6,356 nt of DNA from Anaerolineaceae bacterium UBA5365 (GTDB lineage Bacteria; Chloroflexota; Anaerolineae; Anaerolineales; Anaerolineaceae): assembly GCA_002407905.1 (NCBI GenBank), contig DHPL01000025.1:139025-145380 (forward strand). The letters run 5' to 3'. The notes beneath the pieces were generated by a model, which searched no databases, was not told the origin of the DNA, and saw only the letters and a list, made by a program, of their open reading frames with translations. Made by a program: the position numbers and the translations under genes. Numbering within the stretch: position 1 is the stretch's first letter; the number at the start of each line of letters is the position of its first letter. This document shows positions 1-5,517 of this stretch, piece by piece.

Positions 1-242
1 AGGACTGGCTCGGACCCATGGGCATAATCCTGGTATTTCGCCACGAAATCGGGCAGTGGCATCTGGATGACCTTGGCCAGGGAGATGAAATTAACCATGA
101 TGTGCCCCAGAGTCCAGTAAATGCAATTGCCGCCTGGCTGCGGCTGGAAGAAGAGGTCTTCGCGGCTAAGTCCCTCGGTTTGAAGGTCGAAGACCCTCGC
201 CCAGGAGTCGAAGATAGTCACAAAATCTGTTTTGGTGATCAT
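1..242 (-). CDS. DinB-like family protein, N-terminal 80 residues (cut by the left edge)
   Basis: The first 80 codons of a gene whose 3' part lies outside the window. The protein begins MITKTDFVTIFDSW and contains QPQPGGNCIYWTLGHIMVN at about residues 33-51. A short Asn/Gly stretch followed by an aromatic helix and a conserved His (H47) is typical of the first helices of the DinB/YfiT four-helix-bundle superfamily, where that His is usually one of three metal ligands. The other two ligands would lie beyond the edge. DinB-fold proteins are small cytoplasmic metalloproteins; some are bacillithiol- or mycothiol-dependent transferases, but most have no known function. The start is set by a perfect AAAAGGAG at 248-255 (minus strand), 5 nt before the ATG. 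It lies 45 bp after the MFS transporter stop on the same strand with no terminator between them, so co-transcription is likely. The family call is fairly safe; the function is unknown. Confidence 0.72.
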   Translation of the reverse strand, partial: MITKTDFVTIFDSWARVFDLQTEGLSREDLFFQPQPGGNCIYWTLGHIMVNFISLAKVIQMPLPDFVAKYQDYAHGSEPV

Positions 243-287
243 GATTTCTCCTTTTCTATGCGTACGGTAGCCTTTTGTTGAACGATC

Positions 288-1553
288 CTAGAGTTCCGGG
301 TCTGATAACGGTTTTTCCTTGATAGGCGGGGCGGACCAATCGTAGCGGCCGGCGATGAGGATGAGCACCAGGCCCATTGCCAGCAAAACAGACGAAAGGA
401 GGTAATTGCTGGCCCCGCCAAAACGCTCGTAGAGGTAGCCGGCCACGAGGTTGCTGCCTATGTACCCCAGGCCAACCAAGGTTACGCCAACAAAACTGAA
501 GGCTGTGGTGGTGTAGCGCCGGGGAAGGCGGGCGTTGATCAGGCTGACCATGCCAATCAGCCGCAGCGGATAGGTAATGCTGTTGAGCACGCTGGAGAGA
601 AAAACCACGCTGGCAAGCGGGAAGAAGAAAACCATCCCACGCCTGATCAGGTCGAAAACAAAGACGAAACGCAGCACCTTTTGGGTGCCGAATCGGCTTT
701 GCAGTTGGCTGGCGCGGAGCATGCTGGGAACCTCCAGAACCGCTGCCAAATTGGCCATGATCCCGATCACCCAGGCGGGCTGGCCCAGATCGCTCATGAA
801 GATGTTTTCGAAAGAGCGCACACCGTCCGCGACCGGGTCCGTGAGGGCAAGGGCCAGGATGCAAAAGAGCAGGGCGGGATCCTGCAGGATCAGTTTAACC
901 ACCTGGCTGATGCTGAGCCGGTTAGAGGCGTCTGGAGTTTCCTGGGCATAGAAGACTGCCTGGGGCAGGCGCAGCAGAACCCAGGCCAAGACCAGGGTGA
1001 TGACGCTAAAACCCAGAAGGTTGGCCTTGATGCCAAAGCGGTCGAAGAGGAAGCCTCCAAGGAAGGCAAAGATGGCAAAGCCGACTGAGCCCCAAAGGCG
1101 CATCTTGCCGAAGCTGTTTTCCTGGGCAGATTTGTCCGCATCGTGCATTTCGCCGACCTGATAGGCCATGTTCTCGCTGGCGGAAATCATGGCGCCCATG
1201 CCCACCCGGTTCAGGGCGTAGACAAGGAGGAGCAGAGCGAAGATGCGCAGGAAGGGCGCGACGATGATCAGCAGGCTGGTAAGGGCCAGGGTGAAGAGCA
1301 GGATCTGCCGGCGGCTGTTGCTATGGTCGTAGAGGTGGCCATAGCGCGGCGCCAGAAGGATGGTAGCCAGAGCACTGCCAACGCCCAGCAAGCCGATCTG
1401 GGCGCTGGTGAAGCCCTGGGCTTTAAAGTGCAGGGGCAGGTAGACCGCGGTGAGGGCAACCGCGCTAAAGTTCAGGAAGAAAAAAAGCGCGAGCAGGCGC
1501 TGGGCTGCTGAAGCGTTGATGGAATCGCTGGGGGCGGTCTGATCTTCTTGCAT
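288..1553 (-). CDS. MFS transporter (MFS_1_like, LacY/HcaT-type), substrate unknown
   Basis: A 421-residue integral membrane protein, the usual length for a 12-helix major facilitator. Hydrophobic helices lie roughly at residues 18-40, 50-68, 82-100, 103-123, 153-172, 177-196, 222-240, 259-277, 294-312, 315-338, 351-372 and 384-402, with a hydrophilic central loop around 200-220. A motif-A-like loop follows helix 2 (GHLYDHSNSRR, 72-82). FGKMRLWGSVGFAIFAFLGG (148-167) before and in helix 5 resembles the signature of the MFS_1_like group, which contains proton symporters for sugars, nucleosides and aromatic acids. It faces away from the corrinoid-protein gene and shares its 155-bp upstream region, so a role in importing a methylated substrate or exporting its product is possible but unproven. 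No Shine-Dalgarno sits at the normal distance from the ATG: an AAAAAGGAG lies 29 nt upstream and a TATAAT only 10 nt upstream. A shorter product starting at a later codon cannot be excluded. Confidence 0.85.
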   Translation of the reverse strand: MQEDQTAPSDSINASAAQRLLALFFFLNFSAVALTAVYLPLHFKAQGFTSAQIGLLGVGSALATILLAPRYGHLYDHSNSRRQILLFTLALTSLLIIVAPFLRIFALLLLVYALNRVGMGAMISASENMAYQVGEMHDADKSAQENSFGKMRLWGSVGFAIFAFLGGFLFDRFGIKANLLGFSVITLVLAWVLLRLPQAVFYAQETPDASNRLSISQVVKLILQDPALLFCILALALTDPVADGVRSFENIFMSDLGQPAWVIGIMANLAAVLEVPSMLRASQLQSRFGTQKVLRFVFVFDLIRRGMVFFFPLASVVFLSSVLNSITYPLRLIGMVSLINARLPRRYTTTAFSFVGVTLVGLGYIGSNLVAGYLYERFGGASNYLLSSVLLAMGLVLILIAGRYDWSAPPIKEKPLSDPEL

Positions 1554-1563
1554 AACTGTGAAA

Positions 1564-1569
1564 ATTATA
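1564..1569 (-). promoter_or_regulatory. Possible -10 box for the MFS gene (leaderless or very short leader)
   Basis: On the minus strand this is a perfect TATAAT, separated from the MFS start codon by 10 nt. Initiation about 7 nt downstream would leave a leader of only a few bases. At 17-bp spacing the -35 region reads TAAAAA, a poor match, so the call rests on the -10 hexamer alone and on the lack of a correctly placed ribosome binding site. Confidence 0.35.
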
Positions 1570-1696
1570 AGCGAGCAGAGTGCTCCTTTTTACTCTGGGC
1601 CATAGACTGATGGTAAGATTACTTGAATTTGGGAATGTTTGACCATTATCGCAGTCAATACTTGCCAATGTTAGATTCCAGCTTGATTAAAAAGAC

Positions 1697-1703
1697 GAAG
1701 GAG
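1697..1703 (+). promoter_or_regulatory. Ribosome binding site of the corrinoid-protein gene
   Basis: GAAGGAG lies 5 nt before the ATG at 1709. It is a near-consensus Shine-Dalgarno at an ideal distance and fixes the start of the corrinoid protein. The rest of the 155-bp divergent intergenic region (1554-1708) shows no convincing -35/-10 pair for the plus strand. A TTGACC at about 1639 has no good -10 partner. Confidence 0.8.
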
Positions 1704-1708
1704 TTTCC

Positions 1709-2356
1709 ATGACGAAACCGATATTGGAAGAAATATCCGCTGCAATGCAAAAAGGAAATCGAAAACTGGTTCAAGAGCTGGCTAATTCAGCTTTGGTAGA
1801 GGGATTATCCGCGAGCGAAATTTTGCAGGACGGTCTGATGGCCGCCATGAATGTAGTTGGCGCAAAATTCAAGGCCAACGAAGTATTTGTGCCGGAAGTA
1901 TTGATTGCTTCGCGTGCCATGGCGGCGGGGATTGAAGTTATCAAACCCGGATTGGCCAGCGACTCGAGTGAGCAGGTCGGGACGATCGTACTGGGGACCG
2001 TTAAAGGTGACTTGCATGACATCGGTAAAAACCTGGTCAAGATCATGATGGCGGGCAAGGGGATCGATGTGGTGGACATCGGTGTGGATGTTGCCCCGGC
2101 AAAATTTATCGAAGCAGCCAAAGAGCACAAGGCCGCCCTGATTGCATGCAGCGCCTTACTTACAACTACGATGGGCCAGATGCAGGATATCGTTGACCTG
2201 CGCAAAGCCGACCCCGAACTGGACCCGCGCGTGAAGGTCATTATCGGGGGCGCGCCGGTCACCGAGCAATTCCGCGAGAAAATCGGCGCTGACCTCTATG
2301 CTGAAGATGCAGCCACGGCCGCTGAGGTGGCCCTGGCAAACATGTTCACTTATTAG
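1709..2356 (+). CDS. Corrinoid protein (cobalamin-binding methyl carrier, MtbC/MtaC-like)
   Basis: A 215-residue cytoplasmic protein, the standard size for methyltransferase cognate corrinoid proteins, which carry the methyl group on cobalt between two methyltransferases. Residues 1-88 form the helical cap (B12-binding-2), including the conserved stretch with FVPEVLIASRAM (60-71). Residues 89-215 form the Rossmann-like B12-binding domain. It holds the base-off/His-on motif D-x-H-x-x-G as GDLHDIGKN (100-108): D101, H103 as lower cobalt ligand, and G106. It also has the SxL motif (S148-A-L150), followed by TTTM, the IIGGAPV glycine turn (178-184) and the terminal GADLYAEDA (193-201). All diagnostic residues are present, so it should be functional. 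The gene appears monocistronic, with a strong ribosome site upstream and an intrinsic terminator 16 bp after the stop. Its likely partners start at 3203 and 5518. The methyl substrate (methylamine, methanol, aryl methyl ether, betaine or other) cannot be read from this protein. Confidence 0.95.
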   Translation: MTKPILEEISAAMQKGNRKLVQELANSALVEGLSASEILQDGLMAAMNVVGAKFKANEVFVPEVLIASRAMAAGIEVIKPGLASDSSEQVGTIVLGTVKGDLHDIGKNLVKIMMAGKGIDVVDIGVDVAPAKFIEAAKEHKAALIACSALLTTTMGQMQDIVDLRKADPELDPRVKVIIGGAPVTEQFREKIGADLYAEDAATAAEVALANMFTY

Positions 2357-2372
2357 ACGTGGTGACTCCATG

Positions 2373-2398
2373 AAAGCTCCTGAGAAGGAGCTTTTTTT
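2373..2398 (+). terminator. Rho-independent terminator after the corrinoid-protein gene
   Basis: A perfect 9-bp stem, AAAGCTCCT (2373-2381) paired with AGGAGCTTT (2386-2394), closes a GAGA tetraloop of GNRA type, and the T run continues to 2398. It lies 16 bp after the corrinoid-protein stop. The convergent DUF2284 gene ends at 2413, so the same hairpin could also act on the minus strand, but that side has only three Us after the stem and would be weaker. Confidence 0.92.
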
Positions 2399-2412
2399 GT
2401 GTCTCAAGAGCG

Positions 2413-2967
2413 TTAGCGGGTAAACAAGATCGCGCTGGTGTAGGTGATGGTTAATGGGCCGTAATAATAGGGAAGTCCGTTATCTGAGCACAAGTCGCTT
2501 ACCACTACCCCGGCTGCTTCCAAGGAGGGGGTCATCCTCTGGGGAAAGCGGCAGGGCGCGGAGGGGAAAGTGCAGACCTCGCAGTAGGTACAACTGCCGG
2601 CTGGCATGGGCAAAATCTCCCAGGCTTGCTCACGCAGGTGCTCAGCCAGGCGCCATAGAGCGGCTTTGTGGTCGGTTTCAGCCTGGAGCATGGTATCGAT
2701 ATCGAAGTCGTCTTCAAGCTGGGCGGTACTTTGCAGCAGTACCCCGGAATTAAAGGCTTTCAGGCGGTCTGCTATCTGCGTCAGGCTGCCAATGGCTGGC
2801 GGGCAGCTCCAGTTACGGCCAAATTTCTGGCAGCGGTCCGCGGCGCACATCTGGCGCACTTCGGGACGCAGGCGGATGTTGTGAGGATCGAGGGGACCAG
2901 CGTTGCTAAAACCGAATTCCTGCATCGCAAATCTGGCAAGTGTGTCTGGTTCAAACATGATCGTCAT
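2413..2967 (-). CDS. DUF2284 domain protein (cysteine-rich putative metal-binding protein)
   Basis: A 184-residue soluble protein resembling the DUF2284 family, described as predicted metal-binding proteins and common in strict anaerobes, often near corrinoid or CODH/acetyl-CoA-type genes. Eight cysteines are visible. The N-terminal group is C41, C46 and C55 in MCAADRCQKFGRNWSCPPAIG (split here: MCAADRCQKFG at 40-50, RNWSCPPAIG at 51-60). The C-terminal group is C126-x2-C129-x2-C132-x6-C139 plus C160. The CxxCxxC cluster is ferredoxin-like and could hold an Fe-S cluster, but no experiment on this family is assumed here. There is no signal peptide or membrane segment. The chosen ATG lacks a visible Shine-Dalgarno (the preceding bases are T-rich); an in-frame ATG three codons later (2956-2958) also lacks one. 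It is convergent with the corrinoid-protein gene and divergent from the methyltransferase operon. A redox or cofactor-assembly role in the methyl-transfer system is inference. Confidence 0.85.
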   Translation of the reverse strand: MTIMFEPDTLARFAMQEFGFSNAGPLDPHNIRLRPEVRQMCAADRCQKFGRNWSCPPAIGSLTQIADRLKAFNSGVLLQSTAQLEDDFDIDTMLQAETDHKAALWRLAEHLREQAWEILPMPAGSCTYCEVCTFPSAPCRFPQRMTPSLEAAGVVVSDLCSDNGLPYYYGPLTITYTSAILFTR

Positions 2968-3114
2968 AAAAAAGGAAAAATATTCTCGCTTGGCTTTTCC
3001 AGGCTCTGATCTCTAGTATTGTTATTCCGGGCAGGAATGAACGGTACTGCGCAAGATTCCCGAGATTAGAAGATTGTGCTTCACGGGGTACGCGTAAATT
3101 CCAGTCCTTACCGG

Positions 3115-3143
3115 TTACTTTAAGCTTCTGATTAGTATACAAT
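3115..3143 (+). promoter_or_regulatory. Candidate promoter of the methyltransferase-GTPase-activator operon
   Basis: TACAAT (3138-3143) matches five of six bases of the -10 consensus. TTACTT (3115-3120) sits exactly 17 bp upstream but is a poor -35 match. This would give a leader of about 50 nt before the start codon at 3203. A weak -35 would fit a promoter needing an activator, but that is speculation. Confidence 0.4.
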
Positions 3144-3190
3144 AACTCAAACTTGGGACCCCAGCCCACTGACCCCAAAAAGTAACAATA

Positions 3191-3196
3191 AGGGAG
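3191..3196 (+). promoter_or_regulatory. Ribosome binding site that sets the methyltransferase start
   Basis: AGGGAG lies 6 nt before the ATG at 3203. A closer ATG at 3198 overlaps in another frame but meets a stop after eight codons, so 3203 is the true start. Confidence 0.75.
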
Positions 3197-3202
3197 CATG
3201 AA

Positions 3203-4579
3203 ATGGCAAATAAGGAATTGCTGATAAAAACACTTAAACATGAAAAATTTACCGGCGGTCCTGTGCCCTGGGTACCCTTCGCGGGCGTGCACGCTGGAAA
3301 ATTGACAGGCTACACTGCCACCGAGGTACTGAAGGACGAAGAGAAACTCTTTAAGTCCGTTTTAGAGGTGAACCGTATCTACAAACCCCAGGGACAGCCT
3401 GTGGTCTTTGATTTGCAGCTTGAGGCAGAAATTCTAGGCTGCGAACTGGTATGGGCGGATGACAGCCCGCCTTCGGTCAGGAGCCATCCCCTTGAGGATG
3501 AAGCGATTGTTCCCTGCGACTGCAAGATTCCAAGGGAGACTGACGGCCGTTTGCCGATCGTGCTGAACGTGATGCGCCGCTTAAAGGCTGAGGTTGGTCA
3601 GGACACCTTGCTTTATGGCCTCTTGTGCGGGCCGTTTACGCTTGCTTCGCACCTGCGCGGCACAGACCTGTTTATGGACATGTACGATGATGAGGATTAC
3701 GTCCATCGCCTATTAGCTTTTTGCACGCGGGTGGCTAAGAGGCTTGCGGATTACTACCTGGAGGCGGGTATGGACGTGATCGCTCCGGTGGACCCGATGA
3801 TCTCTCAAATATCGGCTGACCACTTTGCGGATTTTGTTCAAGGCCCGTATACCGAGCTGTTTGACCATATCAGAGCAAAGGGAGCATATTCGGCTTTCTT
3901 CGTCTGCGGAGACGCCACCCGCAATATCGAGGGGATGTGTAATACAGGCTGCGACTCACTGCATGTTGATGAAAACGTGGATTTGCTGGCGGCCAAGAGA
4001 ATCACTGATGCGTATAACGTAGCCCTGGGCGGAAACATCCCCTTAACTACGGTGATGCTTACTGGCAATCAGCAAGACAACATGAAGTACGTGCTTGATC
4101 TATATGATTCAATTGCGGATAAAACCAACTTCATCCTGGCCCCCGGATGTGACATGCCCTACGATACCCCCGTCGAGAACACCATCGCCGCGTACATCGC
4201 AGCCAGCGAGCCGGATAAGGTGCGGGAGATGGTAGCTAATTACACCCTGAGTGACCACAGCGTGGCGGTGGAACTGCCGGATTATGCAAGCCTCAAAAAA
4301 CCGCTAATCGAGATTTTCACCCTGGATTGGGCCACTTGCGCGGCATGCACTTACATGAAATATGCTGTTGACGCCGTGATGAAGGACTTTGCCGGAAAAG
4401 TTGACTATGAAGTTTACAAATACATCACCCCGGAAGAAGTTGGGCGTATGAAACAATTGGGTGTGAAGAACCTGCCTTCAACGTATATCAACGGCAAGCT
4501 TAAATTCTCGTCCATCACACCGAGCCGCAAAGACCTGGAAGAGGCACTGGAACAGGCCTTCAATGAGATCAAAGCTTGA
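3203..4579 (+). CDS. URO-D/MtaA-type corrinoid methyltransferase with C-terminal thioredoxin-like domain
   Basis: A 458-residue protein, about 100 longer than typical URO-D-fold methyltransferases (roughly 340-370). Residues 1-355 form the TIM-barrel domain. Family landmarks include YGLLCGPFTLASHLRG (138-153), DPMISQISADHFADFV (197-212), FFVCGDATRNIEGM (232-245), DENVDL (256-261), GGNIP (276-280) and LAPGCDMPYDTPVENTIAA (312-330). These enzymes move methyl groups between a corrinoid protein and a second substrate, using zinc bound by H-x-C and a distant Cys. C235 and C316 are present, but the His position is Phe (F233), so zinc binding may be altered. Residues about 366-458 form a thioredoxin-like domain: IEIFTLDWATCAAC with C379-x-x-C382, then GVKNLPSTYINGK with a probable cis-proline P425. 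The gene heads a run overlapped by the CobW GTPase and followed by the reductive activator. Related barrels act either as MtaA/MtbA-type second enzymes or, in O-demethylases, as substrate:corrinoid enzymes; which applies here is open. Haem synthesis (HemE) is unlikely given sequence and context. Confidence 0.9.
   Translation: MANKELLIKTLKHEKFTGGPVPWVPFAGVHAGKLTGYTATEVLKDEEKLFKSVLEVNRIYKPQGQPVVFDLQLEAEILGCELVWADDSPPSVRSHPLEDEAIVPCDCKIPRETDGRLPIVLNVMRRLKAEVGQDTLLYGLLCGPFTLASHLRGTDLFMDMYDDEDYVHRLLAFCTRVAKRLADYYLEAGMDVIAPVDPMISQISADHFADFVQGPYTELFDHIRAKGAYSAFFVCGDATRNIEGMCNTGCDSLHVDENVDLLAAKRITDAYNVALGGNIPLTTVMLTGNQQDNMKYVLDLYDSIADKTNFILAPGCDMPYDTPVENTIAAYIAASEPDKVREMVANYTLSDHSVAVELPDYASLKKPLIEIFTLDWATCAACTYMKYAVDAVMKDFAGKVDYEVYKYITPEEVGRMKQLGVKNLPSTYINGKLKFSSITPSRKDLEEALEQAFNEIKA
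4298..4576 (+). other. Thioredoxin-like domain fused to the methyltransferase
   Basis: This segment encodes residues about 366-458 of the methyltransferase. It begins with a beta strand (LIEIFTL) leading into W376-A-T-C379-A-A-C382, as in thioredoxin/glutaredoxin active sites. A helix (MKYAVDAVMKDFAGK), a second strand (YEVYKYI), and G-V-x-x-L-P-S-T-Y-I-N-G-K with its proline before the next strand follow, ending in an amphipathic helix (EEALEQAF). The order matches the small thioredoxin-like family. Both redox cysteines are kept, so it should be redox-active or metal-binding. Confidence 0.8.
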
Positions 4580-5516
4580 GGTTTACCTCATCACCGGTTT
4601 TCTGGGAACCGGAAAAACCACGTTTATCCGTGAGTTTCTGGCGAGCTTCCCTGAGCGTAAACTGGGTTTGATCGTCAATGAGTTTGGAAAAGCGGGCATC
4701 GACGGAAAGTTACTGGACCATCTGCAGATTCCCATGTGGGAAATTGTAAATGGATCTATTTTTTGCGTCTGCCAACTGCCCGCGTTTGAAACCGCATTGG
4801 AGGAAATGCTCAAACTTGACCGCGACCTGCTGATCGTTGAGGCGTCTGGCCTTGCTGACCCGAGCAGCATCCGCGGCTTGCTCAAGCAATCGCGTTTTGA
4901 GGGGCGTTTGGATTACAAAGGGGCGGTTTGTTTGGTGGATGCCAGCCGGTTCGAAAAGTACATTGACACCGCAGTGGTCGCAAAAACTCAGGCGGCGGTT
5001 GCCAATGCATTTGTGATCAATAAGACCGACCTGGCCAGCACAGAAGAGATCGAACGGGTGAACCAGGCCTTGAAGATCATGCGGCCGGACGCGGTTCAGA
5101 TTGAAACCAGTTATTGCAAGGCGGAGGACATTGCTGGTTTGCGGGCATTTTTCGAGGGCGAGACAATACCCCAGTTGATCCCGGAAGAGGATGCTTCCCA
5201 GCCCGGCGCTCAGGACCTGAGCCTGCGCAAACTGGGATTACGGATACCGCCAGAAATGCCGGCCCAGGAATTGGAACACTTCCTCAAACTATTTGCCGAC
5301 CGGACCTGGCGGATCAAAGGTTTTTTACACCTCGATCAAGGCAATTACCTCGTTGACTGCGTTGGGCCAGTGGTTCAAATGGAAGTTTGGCCGGGGGAAG
5401 TGAACTCAGAAAACATCCTGAATGTGCTCTATAACAATCAGCTTCCCGCGCTTAAGGCGATTCAAGATGCCCTTAAATGGGTGAGCAGTTTTGATATCCG
5501 GATCGTCAGAGACTGA
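4563..5516 (+). CDS. CobW/P47K-type GTP-binding protein
   Basis: A 317-residue cytoplasmic G3E-family GTPase of normal CobW length. Motifs in order: Walker A GFLGTGKTT (12-20), the switch segment VNEFGKAGIDG (38-48), LLIVEASGLADP (89-100) with the catalytic-site Glu and Ser-Gly-Leu, and the guanine-specificity motif NKTD (153-156). The C-terminal CobW_C domain spans about 221-310, including RTWRIKGFLHLDQ (247-259). CobW relatives deliver metals or help assemble cobalamin-, nickel- or zinc-dependent enzymes. Where most have the metal-binding G-C-x-C-C, this protein has NGSIFCVCQ (63-71): only C68 aligns with the third Cys, and C70 is added, so metal preference may differ. The start overlaps the methyltransferase end by 17 bp with no strong Shine-Dalgarno, suggesting translational coupling. 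The activator begins 1 nt after its stop. The context suggests it services the methyltransferase zinc site or the corrinoid protein, but this is inference. Confidence 0.92.
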   Translation: MRSKLEVYLITGFLGTGKTTFIREFLASFPERKLGLIVNEFGKAGIDGKLLDHLQIPMWEIVNGSIFCVCQLPAFETALEEMLKLDRDLLIVEASGLADPSSIRGLLKQSRFEGRLDYKGAVCLVDASRFEKYIDTAVVAKTQAAVANAFVINKTDLASTEEIERVNQALKIMRPDAVQIETSYCKAEDIAGLRAFFEGETIPQLIPEEDASQPGAQDLSLRKLGLRIPPEMPAQELEHFLKLFADRTWRIKGFLHLDQGNYLVDCVGPVVQMEVWPGEVNSENILNVLYNNQLPALKAIQDALKWVSSFDIRIVRD

Positions 5517-5517
5517 T

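Larger units (their letters stand above)
2968..3202. other. Divergent intergenic region between DUF2284 and the methyltransferase operon
   Basis: This 235-bp stretch holds no convincing gene. It contains a short inverted repeat, ATTCC-GGGCA-GGAAT (3024-3038), a candidate plus-strand promoter (3115-3143), and a C/G-rich segment around 3154-3176 just downstream of that promoter (TGGGACCCCAGCCC and following) that is nearly self-complementary. There is room for regulation of both flanking genes. No B12-box or other cobalamin riboswitch core was recognised. Confidence 0.6.

Noticed and set aside
18..281. Plus-strand open frame of 87 codons
   Set aside because: It is antisense to the DinB-like gene, which has a recognisable family motif and a perfect ribosome site; the plus frame has neither.
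681..1511. Long plus-strand open frames rich in Glu, Gln, Gly and Asp
   Set aside because: They are complements of the hydrophobic MFS coding sequence; their composition is what antisense of Leu/Ala/Phe codons gives, and no family is recognised.
1771..2262. Minus-strand open frame of 163 codons
   Set aside because: It lies wholly opposite the corrinoid protein, whose D-x-H-x-x-G motif identifies the true frame.
2968..3202. Cobalamin riboswitch upstream of the methyltransferase operon
   Set aside because: The stretch CCAGCCCACTGACCCC recalls part of the riboswitch core, but the B12 box and the other conserved core elements are absent.
3198..3226. Alternative ATG at 3198 for the methyltransferase or a leader peptide
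   Set aside because: The frame stops after eight codons, and the ATG is only 1 nt from the Shine-Dalgarno, too close for efficient initiation.
2951..3292. Minus-strand open frame of 113 codons across the intergenic region
   Set aside because: It overlaps both the DUF2284 start and the methyltransferase start, has no visible ribosome site and no recognisable domain.
3203..4579. HemE uroporphyrinogen decarboxylase for haem synthesis
   Set aside because: The CGD and APGCDMP zinc-type cysteines, the thioredoxin-like extension and the corrinoid context fit the methyltransferase branch of the fold, and no other haem gene is nearby.
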